Below are positions 17,035-26,082 of a stretch of 55,522 nt of DNA, piece by piece. The translations under genes were made by a program, and so were the position numbers. The first letter of the stretch is position 1. Each line of letters opens with the position of its first letter. The stretch is from an uncultured Schlesneria sp. (GTDB lineage: Bacteria > Planctomycetota > Planctomycetia > Planctomycetales > Planctomycetaceae). Where the stretch lies: the NCBI GenBank assembly GCA_903834925.1, contig CAILLA010000256.1, positions 1 through 55,522 of the forward strand, read 5' to 3'. The notes under the pieces were generated by a model. That model did not search any database, had not been told where the DNA came from, and saw only the letters and a list, made by a program, of their open reading frames with translations.

Positions 17035-18495
17035 ATGACATACAACACCAACCCCCAGGAATTTCTTCCCGATGCACGCTTTCGTCAAGTTGTCGAAGCG
17101 TCACCCGCCGGAGTGATCCTGGTTGACGAACGGGGAAGAATTCAGCTGATCAATGCTCAAATCGAAAAATGGTTTGGTTACAGCCGATCCGAAGTGACTG
17201 GCCAATTCATTGAGTTCCTCGTTCCCGACAGTATCCGACCGTTACACGTGGAACTACGAAATCAATATTTGAGCGCGCCGGACGTGCGCCAGTTAGGTTC
17301 CGGCCGCGACCTTTCCGCTCGCCGAAAAGACGGAACTGAGTTTCCCTGTGATATCAGCCTTCATCCGTTGCCCTCGGAACACGGCACGCAAGTTATGGTC
17401 CATATTGTCGATATCACCGAAAGACGAAGGCTTGAAGCCGAACGGCGACAACTGGAATCGCATCGGCGACTCCGTTTCATGGTCGATAACTTACCAGCGG
17501 GTGCTGTCAATATTTCGGCCGATTTGATTCAAATGAATCGAGCAACCGAAGAGATCACCGGATACAGCCGCGCAGAATTGGACACGTTAGACCGATGGTT
17601 TGATGTGCTTTTCCAGCAACGCGCGTCCAAAGTCCGTGAGCAATACTTGATCGATCGGGCAGCAAATTTTCCACAAACTCGGACGTGGGAGCTAACCCGT
17701 CGAAATGGTCAATCGCGCTGGGTTGAACTAACCGGTTTTCGCGACGGAAATGACGAAGTCTGGCTTTTGCACGATGTCACGGACCAAATGCGAGCGCAAC
17801 AGCAAGTCGTCCAAGCAGAGCGATTGGCGGCGATTGGTCAGATGATGACCGCCTTGGCACATGAAAGCCGAAATGCCTTGCAACGCGCACAAGCCTGCCT
17901 CGAAATGCTTGAGCTTGACCTGGAAGATCGGCCCGAACTTTTGAATCTCGCCCGGCGGTCGCAAGTTGCCGTCGACGAATTGCAGCGGCTTTATGAGGAA
18001 GTGCGCGGGTATGCAGCGCCGCTCGTCCTGGAGCTTCGCGAATGGAATTTACAGACAATTTGTGAGGAAGTCTGGGAACGGCTGAAGACACCTCGGAGCC
18101 AAAAGCTGATTGAGTTTACAACCGATGCAACAAAGATCACGCCGGTCCGTCACATCGACCGGCACCGCTTCGGTCAGGTCCTGCGAAACATCTTCGAGAA
18201 TTCCATTTCGGCCCTTCCGGCCGCTGGCGGATCAATTAATATTGTTTTTGGTTTAGAAGAGGCGGCTACGACTCCAAGATTAACGATCTCGATTCGAGAC
18301 GACGGACCGGGTCTGAATGCCGAACAGAGGTCCCGGATTTTCGAACCGTTCTATACGACGAAATCCCGTGGAACAGGACTTGGCATGGCGATCGCCAAAC
18401 GGATCATGGAAGCCCACGGTGGAGAAATTACGGTAGGAAACGCAATATCCGGGACGGAGATCATTTTGCTTCTGCCGAATGAGGAATTTCGTTGA
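17035..18495 (+). CDS. Two-PAS sensor histidine kinase, possibly FixL-like
   Basis: A 486-residue soluble kinase: PAS1 (about 14-130), PAS2 (about 145-255), HisKA with phospho-acceptor H276 in ALAHESRNAL, and HATPase_c with N box NIFENS, G1 DDGPGL and G2 GTGLGMA. PAS1 contains H71 and R91, spaced 20 apart, with Tyr at +7 and a GRDLSARRKDGTEFP strand. This matches the spacing of the heme-ligand His200 and the O2-gating Arg220 of Bradyrhizobium FixL. Many non-heme PAS domains of this subgroup also keep the His, so oxygen sensing is only a hypothesis. Its placement at the end of the cbb3 operon supports redox or oxygen input. Likely partners are the receiver protein downstream and the NtrC-type regulator at 7261. 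Confidence 0.9.
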   Translation: MTYNTNPQEFLPDARFRQVVEASPAGVILVDERGRIQLINAQIEKWFGYSRSEVTGQFIEFLVPDSIRPLHVELRNQYLSAPDVRQLGSGRDLSARRKDGTEFPCDISLHPLPSEHGTQVMVHIVDITERRRLEAERRQLESHRRLRFMVDNLPAGAVNISADLIQMNRATEEITGYSRAELDTLDRWFDVLFQQRASKVREQYLIDRAANFPQTRTWELTRRNGQSRWVELTGFRDGNDEVWLLHDVTDQMRAQQQVVQAERLAAIGQMMTALAHESRNALQRAQACLEMLELDLEDRPELLNLARRSQVAVDELQRLYEEVRGYAAPLVLELREWNLQTICEEVWERLKTPRSQKLIEFTTDATKITPVRHIDRHRFGQVLRNIFENSISALPAAGGSINIVFGLEEAATTPRLTISIRDDGPGLNAEQRSRIFEPFYTTKSRGTGLGMAIAKRIMEAHGGEITVGNAISGTEIILLLPNEEFR

Positions 18496-18563
18496 AATAC
18501 AAGTAGAAACCTATTGAATTCCGGGGCGAACAACTTCCAAACGTTTGTCCGAAGGGATGTCTC

Positions 18564-18947
18564 GTGTCGAAAAAGTCTTTACGTATCGTGATCGCGGATG
18601 ACGAAGTCGACATGCGCGACTATCTTCAAAAAGTTCTTCCGCGTTGGGGGCATCTCGTTGTCGGTGTCGCGGAGAATGGGACTCAACTTGCCAGTGAATG
18701 CCGAAAAACCAGGCCGGACCTTGTAATCACCGATCTGAAAATGCCGAACGGTGATGGTGTCACTGCGATTGAAGAAATCTGGCGAGACCAGCAGGTTCCC
18801 GTCGTTGTGATTTCAGCGTACCCACAAGACATCCCCGACTGGTTGCGGGGACATCCGCTGCTATACTCTGTTTTAATCAAGCCGATCAAAACTGCTGATT
18901 TGGAGCCTGTTGTTTCACGCGTTGCTACATCGAATATCAGTAACTAA
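18564..18947 (+). CDS. Single-domain response regulator receiver
   Basis: A 127-residue CheY-like receiver with no output domain. Acidic pocket D12/D13, phospho-acceptor D57 in VITDLKMPNGDG, the switch Ser in VVVISAYP and the lysine in VLIKPIK are all present. The GTG start has AAGGGA 6 bases upstream. It follows the histidine kinase by 68 bases and is probably its partner, acting as a phosphate sink or as an intermediate to the sigma-54 regulator. Its stop codon overlaps the convergent ftsH stop by 3 bases. Confidence 0.9.
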   Translation: MSKKSLRIVIADDEVDMRDYLQKVLPRWGHLVVGVAENGTQLASECRKTRPDLVITDLKMPNGDGVTAIEEIWRDQQVPVVVISAYPQDIPDWLRGHPLLYSVLIKPIKTADLEPVVSRVATSNISN

Positions 18948-20950
18948 CCGATTTGGGGAACGTCAATCTGGCTACCTGCGTCATCCTGCGTCCGAAACGG
19001 TGAAGTGGCCACGGCTGCAAATGTACCAGGCTTCAGTTGAGGACCGGTCAGATACTGATCAAGGATTGCTTGCAGTTGATTTGCATCAATCACTTCTTTT
19101 TCCAGCAATTCCCTTGTGATATGTTCCATCACATTTCGTCGTGACACCAAAACAGCGTGAGCCGTCTCGTAGGCAGCATCGATGATCCGACGAACTTCAA
19201 GATCGATTTCACGAATCGTTTCTTCGCTATGAGATCGGTCAACGGGTGCCGTACTTCCGCCCAGGAATGGACTGGTGCGAGATTCGCTGTAGTGAACCCG
19301 GCCAAGTTTCTCACTCATACCAAACTCGGTAATCATCCGTCGAGCGAAATCTGTCGCACGTTGAAGATCGTTTGAAGCACCCGTTGAGTTCTCGTTGTAG
19401 ATGATTTCCTCGGCTGCAATCCCACCGAGTAACACGCAAATTCGATTCTGGAGTTCGGTCTTCGTAATCAACTGTCGGTCGTCTTCGGGACGCTGTAAGG
19501 TGTAACCCAGAGCTCCAAGGCCTCGCGGAATAATGGAAACCTTATGCACAGGATCAACGTTCGGTAGCGAACACGCCACCAGAGCGTGTCCCACTTCATG
19601 CCAGGCGACTCGCTGCTTGACTTCTTCGGGCATCACACGTGCTGTCTTTTCGAGTCCCGCAACAACACGGTCAAATCCCTCTTCAAATTCATCATTTGAG
19701 ACAGATGTTTTATTCTTTCTTGCAGCGAGAAGAGCCGCTTCGTTGACGAGGTTCGCAAGATCAGCTCCGACAAACCCGGCAGTCAATTTGGCCAGGTGCT
19801 TGAGATTCACTCCATCATCCATTTTGACCTTGGCCGCATGGACTTTGAGTATGGCCTCTCGGCCACGGATATCAGGTCGATCGACAAGAATGTGACGGTC
19901 GAATCGGCCCGGTCGCATTAAGGCCGGGTCCAGTGTCTCTGGACGATTTGTTGCACCCAAAACGATCACGCTCTGATCAGAACCAAAACCGTCCATTTCG
20001 ACCAGCAGTGCGTTTAATGTCTGATCTCGCTCTTCGCCACCCCCCGGCGCACCGTGACTTCGAACTTTACCAATCGCGTCGAGTTCATCAATGAAAATGA
20101 TGGCGGGTGATCGCTGGCCTGCTTGCTGGAACATGTCGCGAACGCGAGCCGCACCAACACCGACGAATAACTCGACAAAGTCCGATCCCGAAAGACTAAA
20201 GAAGGGAACACCAGCTTCGCCTGCAACCGCTTTTGCCAGCAAAGTCTTCCCGGTCCCAGGTGGTCCGACTAACAAGACCCCGCGCGGAATTCGTCCTCCT
20301 AGCGCCTGATATCGGGAAGGATTGCGAAGAAAATCCACAATCTCGCGCAGCTCTTCAACGGCCTCTTCAATTCCTGCGACATCGTTAAATGTAATTCCAA
20401 CGTCTTCCTGTGCAAACAGCTTTCCGCGACTTCGTCCGAAGGCGATGGCCGATCCCGGACCATTCAGACGACGGAACATCACCCAGAAACATCCCAGGCA
20501 GATCGCTGTAAATAGCGTCAGATACATCAAGTCACGATATGGAGAAGGAGGTTCATCGTAACCCCAGTCTGCAATGTTTTCCTTGCGAAGAAGTTCGTCA
20601 AGGCGCGCCTTTTCCGCATCGCTCATGCTGCCAACAGAAACAGTGGTTTGCTCAGGGCTGCGTTTCGCGTTCGCCGAATCTTTTGGCTGATCCTGGAAAG
20701 TGATTGTGCTATGTCCACGCCGAAGTTCAAAGACGTTTTCTGCGTGTAACGTGTGATCTTCAAGTCGCTTGACGAAATCACTGTATGTCAGTGTCTTGCC
20801 GCGCCATTTTACCGAATAACCAAACAGAATTGCTCCGACAACCGCGAATATCATCAGGAACCAAAACAGATTACTGGAATTGCTTTTGTCAGGTTTTTTG
20901 CCAGCTGGTTCGGGCGAGTCTGCCGGGCGTTTTGGGTCGGATTTAGACAT
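18944..20950 (-). CDS. ftsH: ATP-dependent zinc metalloprotease FtsH
   Basis: A 668-residue membrane AAA+ protease that degrades membrane and regulatory proteins. Helix 1 (about 28-48) and helix 2 (about 145-163) bracket a periplasmic domain of usual size. Walker A GPPGTGKT lies near residue 229, Walker B is [11 protein letters not shown], the second region of homology is [19 protein letters not shown], and the zinc site is HEVGH near 452 (HEAGH in most homologues). The N-terminus has a short Pro/Lys-rich extension ([16 protein letters not shown]). The gene is monocistronic in appearance, and convergent and overlapping with the receiver gene. Planctomycetes often have several FtsH paralogues. 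Confidence 0.95.
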   Translation of the reverse strand: MSKSDPKRPADSPEPAGKKPDKSNSSNLFWFLMIFAVVGAILFGYSVKWRGKTLTYSDFVKRLEDHTLHAENVFELRRGHSTITFQDQPKDSANAKRSPEQTTVSVGSMSDAEKARLDELLRKENIADWGYDEPPSPYRDLMYLTLFTAICLGCFWVMFRRLNGPGSAIAFGRSRGKLFAQEDVGITFNDVAGIEEAVEELREIVDFLRNPSRYQALGGRIPRGVLLVGPPGTGKTLLAKAVAGEAGVPFFSLSGSDFVELFVGVGAARVRDMFQQAGQRSPAIIFIDELDAIGKVRSHGAPGGGEERDQTLNALLVEMDGFGSDQSVIVLGATNRPETLDPALMRPGRFDRHILVDRPDIRGREAILKVHAAKVKMDDGVNLKHLAKLTAGFVGADLANLVNEAALLAARKNKTSVSNDEFEEGFDRVVAGLEKTARVMPEEVKQRVAWHEVGHALVACSLPNVDPVHKVSIIPRGLGALGYTLQRPEDDRQLITKTELQNRICVLLGGIAAEEIIYNENSTGASNDLQRATDFARRMITEFGMSEKLGRVHYSESRTSPFLGGSTAPVDRSHSEETIREIDLEVRRIIDAAYETAHAVLVSRRNVMEHITRELLEKEVIDANQLQAILDQYLTGPQLKPGTFAAVATSPFRTQDDAGSQIDVPQIG

Positions 20951-21013
20951 ATACTAGCTTCGTCCTGCTTAACTGACGACTTCGCTGATCGATGTTTTAA
21001 CAATAAGGCAATC

Positions 21014-21031
21014 GGTTGCGAGCATGCAACC
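21014..21031. terminator. Weak hairpin between ftsH and the propeller gene
   Basis: GGTTGC and GCAACC flank a 6-base loop in the 156-base gap. On the minus strand it lies downstream of the PQQ-propeller stop and upstream of the ftsH start. It could end the propeller transcript or be part of the ftsH leader. There is no strong T-run. Confidence 0.25.
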
Positions 21032-21106
21032 AACAAGCCCTTCACTCTAGGCCGTTCAACTACTGTGGTCAACTGTTTGAAGTGCTTGATTGACCCTTTC
21101 GTCTGA

Positions 21107-22447
21107 TTATGGGGCCGCGCCAATCGCTATAATCGCTTGCTCACCTTCTTCGTCATTCCTCTTCTGCGAGGTTACAAAGATCTGGCGGCCATCGGTCGCC
21201 GGAGCGCCAAAAAACTCGGAATCTTTCAAGGGACGCAATTTCCATCGTAACTCGCCGGTTTCAATATTGACGGCAAAAAAAACTCCGCTTCCAGACGAAA
21301 AATAGGCCGTCTTTTGCGATATCAATGGGAATGTATAAACGAGCCCCTTTCGATCCGCTTCATCAGGCGGTTGAAACATTCGGATCAGTTCGCCCGTCTC
21401 GGCATTGAACTGATACAGCTTTCCTCCATGGTGCGGCAGGTAGACAATTCCATTGTGAACTGCGGCCCGCGACGCCAGCCAGCTTTGCGATTTGTATTTC
21501 CAGATCAATGCTCCAGTCTCCAGATTCAGGCAGTAAAGGTGCGTATCCTGGCTTGAGACATAAACGCGGCCGTCTGCAATTGTCGGAGCTGGGCCGATCC
21601 AGCCACCTGTCTGAAATGACCAGCTTCTTTTTCCTGTTTCGCAGTTGATGGCAATGACACGAGACTGGTCAAACACTGATTGAATGAACAACTTCCCGTT
21701 ACATGCGGCGCCTCTTGGCCTCGCGAGAATCTCCTGAAAACGAGCACTCGCCCCTGCGAATTCAGGTGGGTCGGGTGGCGCGTCTTCGACAAAATCATGT
21801 TCCCAAACAACGTTTCCATTGGCTCGATTCAGGCAATAGGATCGACCGTTGTATCCGGATGTATAGACATATTCGCCGACGGGAATTGGCATCGTCTCTC
21901 CGGCACCCTTTTCGACAGCGTGGTGCCAGATCAGCTTGCCATTTTCTCTTCGCAAAGCCGTGATACCAGCTTCTGATCCAAAATAAACATTGTCCTGGTC
22001 AACAGAGGGCTCCGTCGAGCTTCGCTTGCCATGAACATGAGTCCACAAATCGGACTGATCGTTGGCATCGAACGCGATAACAGCACCTTTGCCGTCACCA
22101 AAATACAAAATTCCATCCGCGATGGCGGCGTCAGTCAACGAATAACTGACAACCTTTCCTTTGCCATCGATCGTCTCGGAAGTTGCCTGCCAAAGCACCA
22201 CCGGCTGCTCGATCGGCAAATTTGCATTCGCAACGAATCCCGTGATTTTCGAGTAATCCGGCACTCCACGCGGTTTCGCAGCCTTTTCGTTTGATTGCTC
22301 GTGATGGGTCACAGGCGATTGTTGCTTGAGATTCTCCGGTGACTGTGACTGTACAAATCGAGGATTCGCGAGTAACAGTACGAACGCGAAACAAACCGCG
22401 AATCGATTGAACGACAACGATGTCGTTGACCGAACTCTTTCAAGCAT
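21107..22447 (-). CDS. Exported PQQ-like beta-propeller repeat protein
   Basis: A 446-residue protein with a signal peptide (FAVCFAFVLLLANPRFVQSQS, cut near SQS; ATG 22447 preceded by a GGGGGG site). It has seven or eight blades with the PQQ-dehydrogenase-type motif: GDGKGAVIAFDANDQSDLW, GSEAGITALRRENGKLIW, SGYNGRSYCLNRANGNVVW, SSQDTHLYCLNLETGALIW and others. Proteins of this kind in planctomycetes are BamB-like scaffolds or uncharacterised periplasmic proteins. No catalytic Asp/Glu/Ca site typical of quinoprotein dehydrogenases is evident, so enzymatic activity is doubtful. It is divergent from the DUF58 gene. Confidence 0.85.
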   Translation of the reverse strand: MLERVRSTTSLSFNRFAVCFAFVLLLANPRFVQSQSPENLKQQSPVTHHEQSNEKAAKPRGVPDYSKITGFVANANLPIEQPVVLWQATSETIDGKGKVVSYSLTDAAIADGILYFGDGKGAVIAFDANDQSDLWTHVHGKRSSTEPSVDQDNVYFGSEAGITALRRENGKLIWHHAVEKGAGETMPIPVGEYVYTSGYNGRSYCLNRANGNVVWEHDFVEDAPPDPPEFAGASARFQEILARPRGAACNGKLFIQSVFDQSRVIAINCETGKRSWSFQTGGWIGPAPTIADGRVYVSSQDTHLYCLNLETGALIWKYKSQSWLASRAAVHNGIVYLPHHGGKLYQFNAETGELIRMFQPPDEADRKGLVYTFPLISQKTAYFSSGSGVFFAVNIETGELRWKLRPLKDSEFFGAPATDGRQIFVTSQKRNDEEGEQAIIAIGAAP

Positions 22448-22553
22448 TGTCTTGCCCCCCCGGATACCCCTCAAATCCTATTACCTGGTCGAATTGAAAA
22501 TACCGCGAACCGCTGGCAATTTCGACGCCGACCATTAACGGCCCGGCAACCCT

Positions 22554-22581
22554 TTGCACCACGTTTCTCCTCTGTCATAAT
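22554..22581 (+). promoter_or_regulatory. Possible sigma-70 promoter for the DUF58 gene
   Basis: TTGCAC (22554-22559) and CATAAT (22576-22581) are 16 bases apart, in the divergent spacer upstream of ATG 22668. Planctomycete promoter consensus is not well established, so this is tentative. Confidence 0.3.
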
Positions 22582-22667
22582 GTCTTAAGCTGACAACCGG
22601 CAATCTGCCGAATGTCTTTACCCGACGTGATCAGCATTGAATTGACGACTTCTGTTTGGAGAACCGA

Positions 22668-23543
22668 ATGCTCTTCGATGGCGATTTTCTCAAGAAGCTC
22701 GAATATTTGTCGCTGATCTCACGGCGAGTTTTCCGAGGTTCGGTGCTGGCACAGCGACGAACCAAACAAATGGGTGGTGGAATCGAATTTGCCGATCATC
22801 GCGAATACACTCCTGGCGATGACTTTCGCCATATGGATTGGAACATCTACGCCCGACACGGCGAGTTACTCTTAAAGCGGTTTCAGGAAGAAGAGGATTT
22901 GCACGTCTATTTCCTGCTCGACTGCTCGCGCAGTATGGCGTTTGGTTCACCGGCAAAGTTCGATCTGGCCCGTCAGGTAACCGCGGCATTGGCCTATATC
23001 GCTCTGGCAGATCTTGATCGCGTCTCTGTCGTCGCTTATTCCCAGGAGATTCTTGGCGACTTCCCACTGACACGGGGAAAAGATCGAATTCTGTCACTGC
23101 TGCGATTCCTCGAAGATCTGAAACCGCAGGGGACAGATACGAATCTGGCTCGCGTTGTCAGCGGCTTTGTCATGAGGCCCCAACGTCGTGGGCTGGCCAT
23201 CGTTGTCAGCGACTTGTTCGACCCCACAGGTTACGAACGGGGACTGGACCTGATGCGGCACCGGACTTACGAACCGCACATCATTCAGATTCACGCCCCG
23301 GAAGAGGCTCGGCCCAGTATGCTCGGCGAGATCGAACTTGTTGACGTCGAAACCGAAGTCATGCGAAAGGTCACCATTACAGAACGGGCGCTGCGAGACT
23401 ATCGAAAAGTGTTCGACGAATTCCAGGCGGGGGTCGCCGCTTACGGAAAGAAGTACGGGCTGGGATGTACTCAAACAACGAATGAAGTGAACTTCGAAGA
23501 CCTGGTCCTGAGAATGATGCGAACGGCAGGTGCCCTGAACTGA
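22668..23543 (+). CDS. DUF58 / von Willebrand A-like protein
   Basis: A 291-residue cytoplasmic protein of the DUF58 family. The diagnostic HREYTPGDDFRHMDWNIYAR stretch (about residues 47-66) is followed by a vWA-like fold with a MIDAS-type motif DCSRSM. The ATG is preceded by GGAG with 7-base spacing. DUF58 proteins usually occur beside a MoxR AAA ATPase and transglutaminase or batA/batB genes as chaperone-like modules. None of these is adjacent here, although an MMPL transporter follows in the same direction. Function is unknown; a role in assembling or inserting a complex is family-based guesswork. Confidence 0.88.
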   Translation: MLFDGDFLKKLEYLSLISRRVFRGSVLAQRRTKQMGGGIEFADHREYTPGDDFRHMDWNIYARHGELLLKRFQEEEDLHVYFLLDCSRSMAFGSPAKFDLARQVTAALAYIALADLDRVSVVAYSQEILGDFPLTRGKDRILSLLRFLEDLKPQGTDTNLARVVSGFVMRPQRRGLAIVVSDLFDPTGYERGLDLMRHRTYEPHIIQIHAPEEARPSMLGEIELVDVETEVMRKVTITERALRDYRKVFDEFQAGVAAYGKKYGLGCTQTTNEVNFEDLVLRMMRTAGALN

Positions 23544-23666
23544 GGATTTGATGCGTATGGTGGTCGCACAGTGTTCGATAACCTAACATCAGATATCGTG
23601 ATTTCGGGTGCATCGAGTCTCGTGCGGTAGCGAACTGGCCGTACGATGCCGTTTGGAAAGTTGTTC

Positions 23667-25889
23667 ATGCCGCTTCGAGCGATTGACCGATTGGTGGATT
23701 TTCTTGTCCGTTACAATCGATTATTACTGGCCTTGGCTGTGATTCTGGCTCTCCTGTCGATCGCCCCGGCAGGTCGACTTGCCTTCGATCAATCGATCGA
23801 GTCACTCTACGCTGCACAGAACATTCGCCTGCAAGACTACGTTGAAGGCAAGTCTTTGTTCGGTGGCGATGAATTTGTGTTCGTCGCATACACTGATCCT
23901 GAATTGTTCACCGACGCTGGACAAACTCGTCTGGAGGAGTTGGCCAATCAACTCGAACTGGTTTCCGGAGTCGATGAAAATAGTATCCAGAGTCTTAACC
24001 GAACGTTGGGATTCACGCGTTTTCTCGGCAATTCCCGGCGAGATCAACTGATTGAATTTAGTCGCGGGATCCTGTTAGGAGACGACAACCAGACGACCGC
24101 CGTGGCTTTGCGACTGCTTGACCCGAAAGATCCCGATCCGCACAAAAAGTCACCCGTTCCCCGTGCAGAGACTCTTGCGGAAATCAAACGGATTGCAGCC
24201 AAACAGACGATTCCAACGTTCGTCGTCGGCGAACCCGTTTTGGTTCACGACATGTTCCGCTACGCTCAAGAAGATGGAGAATGGATGGGCTGGGCCGCAT
24301 CGGGCTTGCTGGTTCTGGTCATCGTCTTCTTTCTCCGCAGTCTTCGAGCTGTCGTCCTGCCATTTATCATCGTCCAGTTTGTGATCCTGTGGACCAAGGC
24401 GATCCTGTTTCAAAGCGGCATGCAATTGAGCATGGTCAGTTCGATCCTCGGTTCGCTAGTGACGATCATTGGCGTCTCGACCGTGGTCTATATGTCACTT
24501 TACTACCGCAAACAACGAGACGAACACAATCGCGTGAATGCATTTCGCCAAACGGTCAAAACGATCGGGACGGATGTCTTCTGGGTTTGTCTGACCACGG
24601 CTGCGGGCTTTGGTGCTCAGCTCTCAAGTCATCTTCATCCTGTCCGTTCGTTTGGTATTACCATGGTGATTGGTTCGTTACTAGTTTTGGTGGCCATGGT
24701 CCTGGTCCTGCCCGGAGGATTCTTGATCGGTCGCGAGCGGGAATCGTTACCCGTCCCACGTGGCGAACAACAGGTGAATCAATCTCTGGAAGGGCTTTCG
24801 CATTGGGTGCTTGATCATCAATGGGCGGTCTGGTCCATGTGTGGAATCCTTGTCTGTTTCAGCGCCTTCGGATTATCGCGACTGAAAATCGAAACCGATT
24901 TCAGCAAGAATTTCCGAGCAAACAGCCCCGTCGTACAAGGCCTGAATTTTCTCGAATCGCGACTTGGCGGTGCGGGAGCTTGGGAAGTCAATTTTCCCGC
25001 TCCGGCGAGTTTGACGGAAGACTTTTTAGATAAAGTGCGCCAACTGGCCGACGAATTGCGTGCCCTAGAAGGCAAAGATGGACCAGCACTCACAAAAGTT
25101 GTCGCTGTCACGGACGGGCTAGATATGGTCCCGACCATTCCTTTCCTGGCCGGAACGCCCGATACAAAAGCAAGCTGGTTGAATCGAGTTCAACCCGAGT
25201 TCATGCGTAGCCTTTACAATCCCCATTCCGGTCGAATGCGGATCATGCTCAGGTCCTATGAACGTCAATCGTCCGAAGCGAAGGAACAGCTGATTTCACG
25301 AGCTGGCGAGATCGCTCGCTCCAAGTTCCCCGAAACCAAAGTCACGGGATTGTTCGTGTTGCTGACGTTCCTGATTGAAAGCCTGCTGCACGACCAGTGG
25401 ACCGACCTGATGCTGGGGGCGATCAGCTTGATCACAATCATGACGATCGCGTATCGCAGTCTCTGGATGGGAATCGTTTCTCTGATCCCCAACGTCGTGC
25501 CGATCGTGCTGCTATTGGGTGGAATGGGCTGGCTGAATGTGCCTGTGAATATCGGTACTGCAATGATCTCCAGCGATACGATGGGGCTGACCATTCACGA
25601 CAGCATCTTTTTTATCTCGGCCTACTTAAGAGCTCGTCGCTCAGGACTGAATTTTTCCGGTGCTTTACATCACGTCCAATCGGAAACCCGCCAGCCGCTG
25701 CTCTATTCCAACATCGCCTTGATCGTCGGTTTTCTCGTCCTGGCGACGTCGCACTTCGTGCCGCTGATCTATTTCGGTGTGATGGTAAGTGTCGCGATCG
25801 CTGGTGGCCTGGCAGTGAATCTGCTGCTGTTGCCCCTGCTGCTGCAGTTCGGCGAACGAGGCACGAATGAAGGACGAAACACCTTGTGA
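23667..25889 (+). CDS. RND/MMPL-family transporter
   Basis: A 740-residue inner-membrane protein with the duplicated RND layout. One helix near residue 20 is followed by a periplasmic domain (about 40-205), a bundle of five helices (about 210-370), a second single helix near 398, a second periplasmic domain (about 420-570) and a final bundle (about 575-735). No multidrug-type Asp pair is obvious. The second bundle contains TMGLTIHDSIFFISAYLRAR. The family includes hopanoid and lipid exporters (HpnN) and sterol-sensing-like proteins, so lipid or hydrophobic export is likely but unproven. ATG 23667 is preferred because GGAAAG precedes it; ATG 23646 is possible. Confidence 0.85.
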   Translation: MPLRAIDRLVDFLVRYNRLLLALAVILALLSIAPAGRLAFDQSIESLYAAQNIRLQDYVEGKSLFGGDEFVFVAYTDPELFTDAGQTRLEELANQLELVSGVDENSIQSLNRTLGFTRFLGNSRRDQLIEFSRGILLGDDNQTTAVALRLLDPKDPDPHKKSPVPRAETLAEIKRIAAKQTIPTFVVGEPVLVHDMFRYAQEDGEWMGWAASGLLVLVIVFFLRSLRAVVLPFIIVQFVILWTKAILFQSGMQLSMVSSILGSLVTIIGVSTVVYMSLYYRKQRDEHNRVNAFRQTVKTIGTDVFWVCLTTAAGFGAQLSSHLHPVRSFGITMVIGSLLVLVAMVLVLPGGFLIGRERESLPVPRGEQQVNQSLEGLSHWVLDHQWAVWSMCGILVCFSAFGLSRLKIETDFSKNFRANSPVVQGLNFLESRLGGAGAWEVNFPAPASLTEDFLDKVRQLADELRALEGKDGPALTKVVAVTDGLDMVPTIPFLAGTPDTKASWLNRVQPEFMRSLYNPHSGRMRIMLRSYERQSSEAKEQLISRAGEIARSKFPETKVTGLFVLLTFLIESLLHDQWTDLMLGAISLITIMTIAYRSLWMGIVSLIPNVVPIVLLLGGMGWLNVPVNIGTAMISSDTMGLTIHDSIFFISAYLRARRSGLNFSGALHHVQSETRQPLLYSNIALIVGFLVLATSHFVPLIYFGVMVSVAIAGGLAVNLLLLPLLLQFGERGTNEGRNTL

Positions 25890-26082
25890 CGGTGCCCAAA
25901 CAGGCAATACGGGGCAATTTGCCTTAAACATTCCAAGGGGCGTTGAGTCTGGTTACCGGATGAAAACTGCTGGTGACGTGGTTTTGGACATTACCTAGAA
26001 TCATCACCGGAATGGATTCCGTGCCCAAAGACTATTTTGGCGGCGGAAAAAAGTTTTGGATCGCTTCAATGGAGTGGCGAGG

